Part shown: in pieces, positions 8,183 through 18,044 of the stretch
Numbering within the stretch: position 1 is the stretch's first letter
Layout: each line of letters opens with the position of its first letter
Source of the DNA: Thermoguttaceae bacterium
GTDB lineage: Bacteria > Planctomycetota > Planctomycetia > Pirellulales > Thermoguttaceae
Assembly (NCBI GenBank): GCA_017434455.1
Contig: JAFRFG010000063.1
Span: forward strand, 1-36,464
Direction: 5' to 3'
DNA: 36,464 nucleotides
Notes under the pieces: model-generated
Databases searched by the model: none
Seen by the model: the letters and a program-made list of their open reading frames with translations, nothing else
Told to the model about the DNA's origin: nothing
Position numbers and translations under genes: made by a program

Positions 8183-11152
8183 CTACTGTATCTCCGGCAT
8201 CGGAAGCGGCAGCCCCGCCAGGGCTCTGTCGCGCTGATCCGGTTCACCGGTCCCGATATAGATGGCGTTGAGATCAATCCAGGCGGCAAAGGCGCGCAGT
8301 TCCTCATCGCTCAGTTCGACCTCCTCGTGACCGCCGCGCAGCAGCTTCATCAGACCGCTGCCGATGGCGCCGATCTTGCCGCCCGGCTCGGTCATCTGGA
8401 TGGTGTTCCGGGCGGGGAAACGGGGAACCAGTTCGGGCGATACCGCCTCGCCGTTGACCTGGTATCCGTTGACCCCGGTCAGCGCCGCGTACGAGACGGG
8501 GAACCGCGATCCCTCCTCGCCGATCACCCGGCCGGTGAGATCGCAGCCGCCCTCGGTCTTTTCGGCGTTATGGCACGAGACACATTTCGCGTCGAGAATC
8601 GGCTGAATCGCCTCGGAATAGGAGAACGGCCGATTTCCCCACGGGCCCGGATCCGGAATCGAGACTTCCCGCTGCATCGCCAGCGGGCGGGTGGTGCCGG
8701 CCGCGAAATGTTCCGGCTCGGAATACGCGCTGGAGTCACGGTTCTCATGACAGCCGACGCACGAGATCTTTTCGCCCGGCTGCAGATAGGTGAGGGATCG
8801 CATCGTCTGATAGGCGTTCCCCTGGCTGTCGATCGCCTGGAGATAGAACGGCGTTTTTGCCGGGACCCGGAAATAGGCGCTTCCGTCCGACTCGACCGGA
8901 ACGGTGCCGAGGATCGCCCGGCCGTTCTCTTCCCCCGCCGCGCCGATGAGCGGATCGGTGCTGTCGCGGGTCACCTTCGGGAAGAGCTGAACAACGCGGA
9001 TCTCCTTGATATCACCCCGCTTCACCTCCGGGCCGAGCCCCTGATAAACGTCGGTGACGCTCATCTCGCCCCAATTGGGGGGATTATCGGGAAGCTGACT
9101 GGGGAGAATCGGCGGCGCCTGGCGGGCGGTCAGCGGAATCGGGTTCGTCGCCCCGATCTCCGGGTCGCGATAGATCAGCTCGCGGTTCCCGAAGACATCG
9201 AGCAGATAGATCCCCAGGGCGTTGGCCTCGTTGGGGGTCTCCCCTTCCCAATGAAGCCGGTCGCGGCAGTAGGTGGCGAGATAGTACTTTTCACTCAGCG
9301 GCTGGGGCGACTCGTAATATTCCGAAATCGCCGTGGTTTCCGCTTCGGGGAACGGGACTTCCGGCGTCAGCCGGGTCAGCGGCTCCATACCGTCCGAACC
9401 GACCGACGGATCGAGCATCACGATCGAGCCGGCGGTAATCGAATGGTGCGCGCTGGCGGTGAAGAGAAACTTTCCGCTGTCCGGGATCGGCTTGGCCTGG
9501 AACGTGCAGTGCGGCTTCGGGGTGGCGTTCCCCCACAGGGCGCGCGGATTCGTCCCGTCCGGACGCATGACCCAGAAGTTCTGGTGCGTGACGGCGTCCC
9601 GATCGATGTAGTCCCACCGGGCGTAGACGATCTGCCCGTCGTGCGAGACTTCGGGGAACCACTCGTTCGTATCGTGCCACGAGAGGGTCTTGATGTCGCT
9701 TCCGTCACTGTTCATCGAGTGGATCGTGTAGACGTGCCAGCGTCGGCCGAACCCCCACCAGAAGCAGCGGGCGTACCCTTTGCGGCGGGTCGACGAGAAG
9801 ACAATTCTTCCGTCCGGCATCCAGTTCGGCGTGATGTCGTCGAAGGAACCGCTGGTAACCTGTGTTAAACCGCTTCCGTCGACATTCCCCTTCCAGACGT
9901 GATAGAAACCGTCGTCCTGATCGTCGAAATAGACCTTATACGGGTCGTATTCTTTCCCATCCGACAGATCGACGTAAGAGAAGACCAGCTGCTTGGCGTC
10001 GTACGACAGCCGCGGTTCCAGGACGTTCCCCTCTTGGAGTTTCCCACCAAAAATATCATGGCAGGCAAGCGATTTTCCCGGTTCGTCCAGGATAAAAATT
10101 CCTCCCCCTTTGCGGGCCCGCCAGCCGAAATACTGCATCACCAGGTGGCTGTACGAGGTCGGAACCCGCTTGACGAAGAGCATCTTCCCGAACCGCGTCA
10201 GCGGATTGGCGAAGGCGCACTTGCGCTTGAACCCCCGCACCTCGGCGTAGAAGATCTCCGCACCCTGGGCATCGTCCGCCGTGATGTTTTGCGACTTGTT
10301 GAGCAGCTCGTCATAGCGCGCTTCCAGAAGATCAAGCGTCTGGTCGTCAAGCGAATCGGCCAGATCGTCGAGCAGCAGGCGCGCTTTTTCCAAATGCCGC
10401 GCCGCCGCCTGAAGGTAACCGGCCGTGTCGCCCGCGGCGATTTTATCGTCGCAGAGCCATTCATACTGAATCATCGCCCCAAAATCACTCCCGTACCCGT
10501 CCGGCTTTTCGCGGAGGACGGCATCCCGTGCCGGCATCGCCTCGTACCGCCACGGCGTGGCGTCGTCGAGCGTGAAATCCTCCGAGGCCCGGTAAACGGC
10601 CTGCGGCGTGTCGCAGTAGGTGATCACGGGATCCAGGCGCGTGGTATCGCAGGGGATATCCCCCCGCTTCTGGACGATAAACCGAATCGCGTCGTCCTTC
10701 TCGACGGGGACCTTGATGAAGAAGCGCCAGCCCCGGTCGTCGCCGCCGTCGATTTCGGCCTTCCACAGCTGCCGGTCATTCTGAAAGATGGTGACGACCA
10801 CCCCATCGGTAGCCGGATCGACATGGTATTTGGCCGCCTCGCCGGTGATCTCGACCTCACCGCTTTTCGGAGCGATAAACGTCCGGACCGACGCGGCGTT
10901 ATCCCCCGGGTGCTGCCAGTCGCGGCCGACCCGGCACCAGTTGGTGCTTCCGATCCAGTACGAGGAGTTATACCACGTGTCGGAATCGACCGCCGTGAGC
11001 GGTTCATACTTTATCTCGGGCGATTCCCCGGGGACGTCGAGCCGATAGTCGAACGCCGGATACGAATCGATCCGAACGGTATCGGCCGCGCCGGTGTTGA
11101 CACCGAAGGCCGCCGCCAGTACCGCCGTCAAAGCAATTAAAGCGTATTTCAT
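8183..11152 (-). CDS. HzsA-related di-heme c-type protein with beta-propeller
   Basis: This 989-residue protein has a Sec signal peptide (residues 1 to about 23). The central part carries TolB/WD40-like propeller repeats (MPDGRIVFSS, SHDGQIVYARWD, MRPDGTNPRALW). The C-terminal part has two heme c attachment motifs, CVGCH (Cys798-His802) and CVSCH (Cys857-His861). The segment before the first heme (GEMSVTDVYQGLGPEVKRGD) resembles the hydrazine synthase alpha middle domain. The order of propeller, middle heme and C-terminal heme is that of HzsA-related proteins, which are common in planctomycetes without anammox. No other hydrazine synthase subunit is present here, so hydrazine chemistry should not be assumed. 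It is the last gene of the operon, 74 bases after the isomerase-like gene. ATG 11152 is preferred because the signal peptide begins there. Role: probably periplasmic redox or electron transfer. Confidence 0.85.
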   Translation of the reverse strand: MKYALIALTAVLAAAFGVNTGAADTVRIDSYPAFDYRLDVPGESPEIKYEPLTAVDSDTWYNSSYWIGSTNWCRVGRDWQHPGDNAASVRTFIAPKSGEVEITGEAAKYHVDPATDGVVVTIFQNDRQLWKAEIDGGDDRGWRFFIKVPVEKDDAIRFIVQKRGDIPCDTTRLDPVITYCDTPQAVYRASEDFTLDDATPWRYEAMPARDAVLREKPDGYGSDFGAMIQYEWLCDDKIAAGDTAGYLQAAARHLEKARLLLDDLADSLDDQTLDLLEARYDELLNKSQNITADDAQGAEIFYAEVRGFKRKCAFANPLTRFGKMLFVKRVPTSYSHLVMQYFGWRARKGGGIFILDEPGKSLACHDIFGGKLQEGNVLEPRLSYDAKQLVFSYVDLSDGKEYDPYKVYFDDQDDGFYHVWKGNVDGSGLTQVTSGSFDDITPNWMPDGRIVFSSTRRKGYARCFWWGFGRRWHVYTIHSMNSDGSDIKTLSWHDTNEWFPEVSHDGQIVYARWDYIDRDAVTHQNFWVMRPDGTNPRALWGNATPKPHCTFQAKPIPDSGKFLFTASAHHSITAGSIVMLDPSVGSDGMEPLTRLTPEVPFPEAETTAISEYYESPQPLSEKYYLATYCRDRLHWEGETPNEANALGIYLLDVFGNRELIYRDPEIGATNPIPLTARQAPPILPSQLPDNPPNWGEMSVTDVYQGLGPEVKRGDIKEIRVVQLFPKVTRDSTDPLIGAAGEENGRAILGTVPVESDGSAYFRVPAKTPFYLQAIDSQGNAYQTMRSLTYLQPGEKISCVGCHENRDSSAYSEPEHFAAGTTRPLAMQREVSIPDPGPWGNRPFSYSEAIQPILDAKCVSCHNAEKTEGGCDLTGRVIGEEGSRFPVSYAALTGVNGYQVNGEAVSPELVPRFPARNTIQMTEPGGKIGAIGSGLMKLLRGGHEEVELSDEELRAFAAWIDLNAIYIGTGEPDQRDRALAGLPLPMPEIQ

Positions 11153-11226
11153 CGAAGTGTCTGTCCCTTTCGCTGACACGTATTTACTATCATTCCCCCA
11201 AAAGAAAACGGAAGCGCGCCGGCGGC

Positions 11227-12252
11227 CTAGAACCCCCGGGCGGCCTTCAGATCGTCGAAGTCCCGCAGATGGTAATCGATTCCGACATAGTCGAGCACCC
11301 GGCACAGGCCGCGCAGCGCCACCCCCAAACCATCGGGCCCGCTGTAACCGCCGAACTGCCCGCCCCCTTTGACGTGCGGTTCCAGATCGCAGAAGACCCC
11401 GGGGATCCCCCGCGCCCTGAGGCGCTTGGCAAGCGGCGGCGCCACCGAGGCGAAGTCGCGCAGAATCGCCTCGTGCCCCGCGTAACCGAGGTTGGCCGGA
11501 ACGAACCCCGCCATCAGATCCTCGTTGATATGCTCCCCCTTCTTGTCGGATACCGAGCGGACGTAATCTTTGATATGGAGCCAGCCGAGCCCCGGTTTCA
11601 TCGCCTCGTACTGCTCATAGATCTCGGCGGCGGTGTATCCCTGCATAATCAGGTTCGCCGCGTCGAAGACAAGCATCATCGCCGGATGATTCACCTGGCG
11701 GAAGATCTCGGCGAGGATCCACCCGCTGCAGCCGATAAGGTTCGCCTCGACCTCCAGACCGAAAGTCAGGTCGCTTCGGTGACAGACCTCGGCGATCTGA
11801 CCGAGCCGATCGACCGCCTCGGAGATGTACTTTTTCGGATCTTCCCCCTTCGGCTGATAGAACGAGAACCCGCGAATCAGCTTGGTCTCAAACAGATGGG
11901 CGATGTCGCAGACCTTCTTCACATCCTCGCTGAGATATTGCTCGAACGGGATATAGGCATTCTTGGTCCCATCCTCGACGTCGCACAGCTTGATCTTCCC
12001 GATCGGGGAGCCGATCGAGGAGACATTCAGTCCGAAGTCGTTCTGAATCTCCCGAACACGGTGCAGCTCTTGGTTGGAGAGCTTCATGACGTTCTTCACC
12101 CCCTCGCCAAGATTGACAAAGCGGATGCTGTAGTACTGCAGGCCGAGCGCGGCGAAGACCGAGAACTGCTCGATCAGCGTCTTCTCGTTGGAAACCTCAT
12201 CGGCGAACCCCGTCAGAATGACGGAGGGCTGTTGATCACGATTGTCTTTCAC
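11227..12252 (-). CDS. Xylose-isomerase-like TIM-barrel sugar isomerase/epimerase
   Basis: This 341-residue cytoplasmic protein has the sequence pattern of the sugar phosphate isomerase/epimerase (AP-endonuclease-2 type) TIM barrel. Probable metal ligands are Glu167 or Glu169 (GLEVEAN), Asp197 (VFDAAN), His226 (WLHIKDY) and Glu291 (CDLEPHVKGGG). It starts with GTG at 12252-12250, preceded by GAGGAG at nine bases. It lies between the GH99-like genes (73-base gap upstream) and the HzsA-related gene (74-base gap downstream) in the same orientation, so it is probably cotranscribed. It may convert a sugar released by the secreted hydrolases. The exact substrate cannot be read from sequence. Confidence 0.87.
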   Translation of the reverse strand: MKDNRDQQPSVILTGFADEVSNEKTLIEQFSVFAALGLQYYSIRFVNLGEGVKNVMKLSNQELHRVREIQNDFGLNVSSIGSPIGKIKLCDVEDGTKNAYIPFEQYLSEDVKKVCDIAHLFETKLIRGFSFYQPKGEDPKKYISEAVDRLGQIAEVCHRSDLTFGLEVEANLIGCSGWILAEIFRQVNHPAMMLVFDAANLIMQGYTAAEIYEQYEAMKPGLGWLHIKDYVRSVSDKKGEHINEDLMAGFVPANLGYAGHEAILRDFASVAPPLAKRLRARGIPGVFCDLEPHVKGGGQFGGYSGPDGLGVALRGLCRVLDYVGIDYHLRDFDDLKAARGF

Positions 12253-12325
12253 GGCTTGATTCTCCTCGCGTTATTGGGTGATGATTCGCCCCTCATTACA
12301 TAGTATCTATTGTACTTTCATCCGC

Positions 12326-14200
12326 TCAATTTTCATCGGGTGCCTCCCGCAGCCGGAAGAAGAACCGGCTCTCCGGGGCGGCGTCGCCGGTGGTGTAAAG
12401 CGCCGCGGGCGTTACCGGCTCGCCGCTTTTAACCTCCTCGCCGGTCGAAAGAACGCAAATCTGTCCGTCCGGGTCCTCCAGGTTGTCGAGTACCTTAAAG
12501 GCGATGCTTTCGAACGTGGCGTCCGTGCCCAGGCCGATCGTCTCATACGGGACGCGCCAGACGATTTCGTTGGCGGCGAGCCAATAAGAAACCGTACCGG
12601 CGCCGCTCCACCGCCATCCCTCGTCGGAATGTTCGCACGAGGCGGTTTCTTCCCCGTACGACCGCCCGATGAGGTAATCCCCCCCGATAAAGCCGTCTGT
12701 CAGATCGCCGTCGACCTCCAGCAGCAGACAAAGCCCGTCGGGCCGCTCGGGAGTGATCGCATCGGCCGTCTGAGCGTAGAAGTAAAACGCCTTCTCATCG
12801 CGCGCCGCTTTGACGATCGCGATATCGTTGCGCCCCGAGTTGTTCTTATAGCGCAAAGAGGCACACCCGGGGAAGTCACGCGGGATCGTCTCCCCGCGGT
12901 GGTCGCGCAGCTCGGGAGTCACCTCGCCCCACGCGGCGAAATCCCCCTCGTCCATCGTCCGGCGCCGGCCGGCGGCGGGAACCTCCGGCGCTCCCTTGTA
13001 CCGGCGAATCCCGTCGATCATCTGCAGGTAGTAGTTATCGAGGTGGCCGCCGCGCATCGGCTCGATATCGCGGCTGTACTCCCGATTGAACTGATCGATA
13101 AAGACCATTCGGCCGTCGTCCCGCGGCCAGCGTCCGGCGATCCACTCGTTCCAGCCGGTGATCGTCACGTAGGGGGGATCGAGCTGAAGGGCCCGTTCCC
13201 ACTGCTGGGCGAAATTGATCCCCAGATCGGTCAGTTCCTCGCTGCGGTAGGGAGTATCGTTTTGCATCGGACCGGCCGGGCCGACACGGTAACTTCTTCC
13301 TCGGGCCAGACCGCCGCTCATATCGACGGCGTAAGCCCATTTCAGCGTATCGCTGCGGTGCACGTTCTGAGCCGGGGAGACATTCACCTCCTCGGGAACG
13401 TCGGACGACGCCGTCCAGCCGTACGTCTGGGGATAGGCCGCCTCCCACTGCCAGGCATCCCGGGTATCGACCATCTTGGTCGGCCAATGGGGACGGCGCA
13501 GCGTCAGGCGCTCTTTGATTTGTTCGTTCGATATCTGCGCCGGGTCGCCGATCAACAAGGGCTTGCCGTCAACCTGGAAAAGAAGGTCGTCGTACTTCCC
13601 CGTACCGTAGATCTCGTTCCAAAGTTTCTCGGCGGTCTGGTCCGCTTTGGTATTGATCATAAAGGTGATCTTCGGAACCGGCTCCCCTTCGGCCTGAAGC
13701 TCTTTGAGGGTTTCACACAGCCGCAGATACGCCTCCGGATAAGTCTCCGCGTTGGTCGTATCGAAGAAGAGAAAATCGATCCCCGCGTCGATGAAAAGCT
13801 GCAGATGCCGCCTTATTATCCACGGGTCATGAATCGAGTAGTAACCGAACAGCGGTTCCCCCCAGAAGTAGTACCCGGGCCCTTCGGCCCAAAGATCGCT
13901 GTCGGCTCTTTCTGGGTACACGCGTTCATCGGGAGGAAGCGCGGGGATGAGTTTCGACAGATCGTACGGTCCCTCGGTCCAATGACATTTTTCAATGCTT
14001 TCGTCCACCCAAAGAAAATAGAAGATGCCGACCTGTCGATTCTGTTTTTGCGCCGGGATGTCCCGCCCCGTCACGCGGCCGAGCGCATCGGCGGCCGGCC
14101 ACGCGGTCCCCGGCACCTGAGCCGAGGCGATCAGCGTCCCCAGCCACCAGCAAAACAGCAGGGGAACAATATTCCGGAAGAACAGCGTATCTCTTCTCAT
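12326..14200 (-). CDS. Secreted GH71/99-like hydrolase with CBM9-like C-terminus, paralog A
   Basis: This 624-residue protein has a Sec signal peptide (residues 1-27, IASA before QVPG). Residues about 45-405 fit a GH71/99-like (WbsX-related) TIM barrel: QVGIFYFLW (56-64), WGEPLFGYYS (113-122), FLFFDTTNA (143-151, Asp147) and TGWNEWIAGR (348-357, Glu352, candidate catalytic acid). Residues about 440-590 resemble a CBM9-like sandwich (ARDEKAFYFYAQT, GGDYLIGRS). AAAGG lies just before the start codon. It is the last of four tandem paralogs, 73 bases before the isomerase-like gene. GH99 enzymes are endo-acting mannosidases, but the wider GH71/99-like group is mostly uncharacterised, so the substrate is unknown. 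Confidence 0.8.
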   Translation of the reverse strand: MRRDTLFFRNIVPLLFCWWLGTLIASAQVPGTAWPAADALGRVTGRDIPAQKQNRQVGIFYFLWVDESIEKCHWTEGPYDLSKLIPALPPDERVYPERADSDLWAEGPGYYFWGEPLFGYYSIHDPWIIRRHLQLFIDAGIDFLFFDTTNAETYPEAYLRLCETLKELQAEGEPVPKITFMINTKADQTAEKLWNEIYGTGKYDDLLFQVDGKPLLIGDPAQISNEQIKERLTLRRPHWPTKMVDTRDAWQWEAAYPQTYGWTASSDVPEEVNVSPAQNVHRSDTLKWAYAVDMSGGLARGRSYRVGPAGPMQNDTPYRSEELTDLGINFAQQWERALQLDPPYVTITGWNEWIAGRWPRDDGRMVFIDQFNREYSRDIEPMRGGHLDNYYLQMIDGIRRYKGAPEVPAAGRRRTMDEGDFAAWGEVTPELRDHRGETIPRDFPGCASLRYKNNSGRNDIAIVKAARDEKAFYFYAQTADAITPERPDGLCLLLEVDGDLTDGFIGGDYLIGRSYGEETASCEHSDEGWRWSGAGTVSYWLAANEIVWRVPYETIGLGTDATFESIAFKVLDNLEDPDGQICVLSTGEEVKSGEPVTPAALYTTGDAAPESRFFFRLREAPDEN

Positions 14201-14234
14201 GGTGCCTTTGCCTTATTGGGTGCCAAAAACGCTT

Positions 14235-16109
14235 TCACCGCGCGGCCTCCCGCAGCCGGAAGAAGAACCGGCTCTCCGGGGCGGCGTCGCCGGTGGTGTA
14301 AAGCGCCGCGGGCGTTACCCCTTCTTCATTGGCGGCTTCCTCGCCGGTGGAAAGAACACAGACTTGGCCTTTCGGGTCTTCCAGGTTATCGAGGACCTTA
14401 AAGGCAATCTTATCAAACGCGGCGTCCGCGTCCAAGCCGATCGTCTCGTAAGGGACGCGCCAGACGATTTCGTTGGCGGCAAGCCAATAAGAAACCGTGC
14501 CGGCATCATCCCACCGCCATCCCTCACCGCCGTGTTCGCAAGAGGCGGTCTGTTCCCCGTACGATCGCCCGATCAGGTAATCCCCCCCGATAAAGCCGTC
14601 TGTCAGATCGCCGTCGGTATCCAGCAGCAGGCAAAGCCCGTCGGGGCGCTCGGGAGTGATCGCCTCGGCCGTCCGAACGTAGAAATAAAACGCCCGCTCG
14701 TCGCGCGCCGCCTTGACCAGCGCAATATCATTGCGCCCGGAATTATTTTTATAGCGCAAAAGCGCGACTCCGTCAAAATCGCGCGGGATCGTCTCTCCCA
14801 GGTGATCGCGCAGTTCGGGGGTGACCCCGCTCCACGCGGCGAAATCGCCCGGGTTCATTGTCTGTTTGGGGCCCGCCGCGGGAACCTCGGGCATTCCCTT
14901 ATACCGGCGAATCCCCTCAATCATCTGAAGGTAGTAGTTATCGAGGAACCCGCCGCGCATCGGCTCGATATCGCGGCTGTACTCGGGGCTGAACTGATCG
15001 ATGAATACATTCCGGCCTTCCTCCTGGCGCGGCCAGCGTCCGGCGATCCACTCGTTCCAGCCGGTGATCATCACATACGGCGGATCGAGTTCATAGGCCC
15101 GCTCCCACTGCTGGGCGAAGTTGATCCCTTGACCACTCAGCGCGTCGCTGTAGTAGCGGGTATCATTATCCATAGGACCGTCTCCCCCGCAGCGGTAACT
15201 TCTTCCTCGGGCCAAACCGCTGCTCATATTGCTGACACACGCCTCCTCGAGCGTATCGCAACGACGCAAAAGCTGCGCGACCGAGACGTTCACCTCCTCG
15301 GGAACATCGGGGGAAACGGTCCAGCCGTACGGCTGGGGATAGGCGGCGATCCAATGCCACGCGCCTTGAGTATTGACCATCTCATAAGGCCAATGAGCGC
15401 GGCGCAGAGTCAAGTTTTCGCTGATTTCCTCGATATCGACATAGGCGGGATCGGCGATCATCAGGGGCTTGCCGTCGACATGAAAAAGCAGATCGTCATA
15501 CTTCCCCGTCCCATAGAGATCGTCCCAAAGGTTCTTAGCGGTACCGGCGATACTGGCATTGAGCATAAAAGTGATCTTCGGAACCGTCTCGCCCTCTCGT
15601 TTCAGCTCCTCGAGCAGCTCACACAGGGGGAGATAAACATCGGGGAAGGTCAGCGCGTTGGTGGTATCGAAGATGAGAAAATCTACCCCCGCGTCGATGA
15701 GCAGCTGCATATGCCGCCGTAAAATCCAAGGGTCGTACATCGAGTAGTAGCCGAACAGCGGTTCCCCCCAATAGTAGCTCGCGAGTCCCTTCGACCACAA
15801 GTCGCAAGTCGATGTCTCGGGGTCGGAACGTTCCTCGGGCGGAAGCGCGGCAAGGAGCTTCGACAGATCGTACGGTCCCTCGCACCAATGACATTTCTCG
15901 TTGCCCTTGTCATCCATCCAGAGGAAGTAGAATATCCCGACCTGACGATTCTGTTTTTGCGCCGGGGTATCCCGCCCCGTCACGCGGCCCAGCGCGTCGG
16001 CGGCCGGCCAAGGCGTCCCCGGCACCTGAGCCGAGGCGCCCAGCATTCCCAACCCCCAGCAAAACAGCAGGGGAACAACATTCCGGAAGAATGACGTGTC
16101 TTTTCTCAC
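14235..16109 (-). CDS. Secreted GH71/99-like hydrolase with CBM9-like C-terminus, paralog B
   Basis: This 624-residue protein is colinear with paralog A: a Sec signal peptide ending near GASA, a GH71/99-like barrel with WGEPLFGYYS, FLIFDTTNA and TGWNEWIAGR (Glu353), and a CBM9-like C-terminal part ending in SRFFFRLREAAR. The start codon is GTG at 16109-16107; an upstream purine-rich stretch gives only a weak ribosome site, so expression may depend on translation of paralog C 31 bases away. It differs from A mostly in surface loops, for example ELLRRCDTLEEACVS-type changes around residues 280-290. Its gap to A is 34 bases. Confidence 0.8.
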   Translation of the reverse strand: MRKDTSFFRNVVPLLFCWGLGMLGASAQVPGTPWPAADALGRVTGRDTPAQKQNRQVGIFYFLWMDDKGNEKCHWCEGPYDLSKLLAALPPEERSDPETSTCDLWSKGLASYYWGEPLFGYYSMYDPWILRRHMQLLIDAGVDFLIFDTTNALTFPDVYLPLCELLEELKREGETVPKITFMLNASIAGTAKNLWDDLYGTGKYDDLLFHVDGKPLMIADPAYVDIEEISENLTLRRAHWPYEMVNTQGAWHWIAAYPQPYGWTVSPDVPEEVNVSVAQLLRRCDTLEEACVSNMSSGLARGRSYRCGGDGPMDNDTRYYSDALSGQGINFAQQWERAYELDPPYVMITGWNEWIAGRWPRQEEGRNVFIDQFSPEYSRDIEPMRGGFLDNYYLQMIEGIRRYKGMPEVPAAGPKQTMNPGDFAAWSGVTPELRDHLGETIPRDFDGVALLRYKNNSGRNDIALVKAARDERAFYFYVRTAEAITPERPDGLCLLLDTDGDLTDGFIGGDYLIGRSYGEQTASCEHGGEGWRWDDAGTVSYWLAANEIVWRVPYETIGLDADAAFDKIAFKVLDNLEDPKGQVCVLSTGEEAANEEGVTPAALYTTGDAAPESRFFFRLREAAR

Positions 16110-16140
16110 GGTGTTTTTTCCCGGGGGTTCAAAAACGCTT

Positions 16141-18015
16141 TCACCGCGCGGGCTCCCGCAGCCGGAAGAAGAACCGGCTCTCCGGCGCGACGTCGCCGGT
16201 GGTGTAAAGCGCCGCGGGCGTTACCCCCTCTTCATTGACGGCTTCCTCGCCGGTGGAAAGAACACAGACCTGGCCTTTCGGGTCCTCCAGGTTGTCGAGC
16301 ACCTTAAAGGCGATATTCTCGAACGTGGCGTCCGCGCCCAAGCCGATCGTCTCATACGGGACGCGCCAGACGATTTCGTTGGCGGCAAGCCGGTACGAGA
16401 CCGAACCGGCGTCGCTCCACTGCCAGCCCTCGTCGGAATGTTCGCAGGAGGCCGTCTTTTCCTGATACGACCGCCCGATGAGGTAATCTCCTCCGATAAA
16501 GCCGTCTTTCAGATCACCGTCGACCTCCAGCAGCAGGCAAAGCCCGTCGGGCCGCTCGGGGGTAATCGGATCGACCGTCTGAACGTAGAAGTAAAACGCC
16601 TTCTCATCGCGCGTCGCTTTTACCAGCGCGATATCGTTGCGCCCCGAGTTGTTCTTATAGCGCAAAGAGGCGCGGCCCTCGAAATCGCGCGGGATCGTCT
16701 CCCCAAGGTGGTCGCGAAGTTCGGGAGTCACACCGCTCCACGCGGCGAAATCGCCCGCGGCCATCGTCTTTTTCGGTCCGGCGGCGGGGATTTCCGGCGC
16801 TCCTTTATAGCGGCGGATCCCGTCGATCATCTGCAGATAGTAGTTATCGAGGTGGCCCCCGCGCATCGGCTCGATATCGCGGCTGTACTCGCGGCTGAAC
16901 TGGTCGACAAAGACCTTCCGGCCGCCGTCACGCGGCCAGCGCCCCGCGATCCACTCGTTCCACCCGGTGACCATCACGTACGGGGGATCAAGCTCATAGG
17001 CCCGCTTCCACTGCCAGGAGAAGTTAATTCCCTGATCGGTCAGTTCCTCGCTGTAGTAGGGCCGGTAATTATCGATGGGGCCCGACTTGCCGTCGCTGAA
17101 GCTCCTCCCGCGGGCCAGACCGCTGCTCATATCGGTGACAAATGCCCCCTCCGGCGCGTCGCTGCGGTGCAGGTTCTGAGCGACCGACACATTCACCTGC
17201 TCGGGGATATCAGGAGAAATCGTCCAGCCGTACGGCTGGGGATAGGCCGCTTCCCAATGCCAGGCGTCCTGGGTATTGACCATCTCAAACGGCCAATGGG
17301 CGCGGCGCAGTGTCAGGTGCTCTTTGATTTCCTCACTGGTTATCTTCTCCGGGTCGCCGATCAAAAGGGGCTTGCCGTCGACATGCAAAAGAAGGTCGTC
17401 GTACTTCCCGGTCCCGTAGATCTCCTTCCAGAGCTTCTCGGCGGTCTTGCCCGCCTCGGTATTGATCGTGAAGGTAATCTTCGGAACCGCTTCCCCTTCT
17501 CGCTTGAGCTGCTCGAGCGTCTCGCACAGGGGGAAATATTCTTCGGGGTAAGTCAGCGCGTTGGTCGTATCGAAGAAGAGAAAATCAACCCCCGCGTCGA
17601 TGAGCAGCTGCATGTGCCGCCGAAGGATCCACGGGTCATGAATCGAGTAGTAACCGAACAGCGGCTCCCCCCAGTAGTAGTCCGTGGGGTTGGGGGCCCA
17701 CAAATCGGAGGTCGATTGTTCGGGATTTTCCCGCTCCTCGGCCGGCAGCTTGGCAAGGAGCTTCGACAGATCGTACGGCCCCTCGCACCAATGGCATTTT
17801 GATCCGCCCCCGGTATGCCAGAGGAAATAGAAAATCCCAACCTGGCGGTTCTGTTTCTGGGCCGGATCGTCCTGCCCCGTCACGCGGCCGAGCCCGTCGC
17901 AGGCCACCCACGCGGTTCCCGGTACCTGGGCCATCGCGGGAAGCATCCCCAGGGCCAGGCAAAACAGCGGAAAAACGACATTGGGAAGGAACGACATTCT
18001 TTGATTTCGCATCAT
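16141..18015 (-). CDS. Secreted GH71/99-like hydrolase with CBM9-like C-terminus, paralog C
   Basis: This 624-residue protein has two adjacent ATG codons (18015 and 18012); GAAAG lies upstream of both, so either may be used. A hydrophobic signal peptide ends near AMA before QVPG. The barrel motifs WGEPLFGYYS, FLFFDTTNA and TGWNEWIAGRWPRD (Glu354) are intact. The C-terminal CBM9-like region is followed by the array-wide ending SRFFFRLRE. It is second in the operon, 29 bases after paralog D and 31 bases before B. Role as for the other copies: probable extracytoplasmic glycan hydrolase of unknown substrate. Confidence 0.8.
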   Translation of the reverse strand: MMRNQRMSFLPNVVFPLFCLALGMLPAMAQVPGTAWVACDGLGRVTGQDDPAQKQNRQVGIFYFLWHTGGGSKCHWCEGPYDLSKLLAKLPAEERENPEQSTSDLWAPNPTDYYWGEPLFGYYSIHDPWILRRHMQLLIDAGVDFLFFDTTNALTYPEEYFPLCETLEQLKREGEAVPKITFTINTEAGKTAEKLWKEIYGTGKYDDLLLHVDGKPLLIGDPEKITSEEIKEHLTLRRAHWPFEMVNTQDAWHWEAAYPQPYGWTISPDIPEQVNVSVAQNLHRSDAPEGAFVTDMSSGLARGRSFSDGKSGPIDNYRPYYSEELTDQGINFSWQWKRAYELDPPYVMVTGWNEWIAGRWPRDGGRKVFVDQFSREYSRDIEPMRGGHLDNYYLQMIDGIRRYKGAPEIPAAGPKKTMAAGDFAAWSGVTPELRDHLGETIPRDFEGRASLRYKNNSGRNDIALVKATRDEKAFYFYVQTVDPITPERPDGLCLLLEVDGDLKDGFIGGDYLIGRSYQEKTASCEHSDEGWQWSDAGSVSYRLAANEIVWRVPYETIGLGADATFENIAFKVLDNLEDPKGQVCVLSTGEEAVNEEGVTPAALYTTGDVAPESRFFFRLREPAR

Positions 18016-18044
18016 TTCAGCTTTCTTCGATCGGTGTGAAATTC

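Noticed and set aside
6442..8307. Open frame of 621 codons opposite the NYN-DUF2325 gene
   Set aside because: It would run through the bidirectional terminator and has no recognisable domains; the plus-strand gene has a consensus promoter and two domain-like regions.
8147..9868. Open frame of 573 codons opposite the HzsA-related gene
   Set aside because: It begins inside the bidirectional terminator stem and has no ribosome site or domain; the minus-strand gene has two CxxCH motifs and a propeller.
8183..11152. Hydrazine synthase and therefore anammox metabolism
   Set aside because: Only an alpha-related protein is present, in a carbohydrate context, with no beta or gamma subunit. HzsA-related proteins are widespread in planctomycetes that do not perform anammox.
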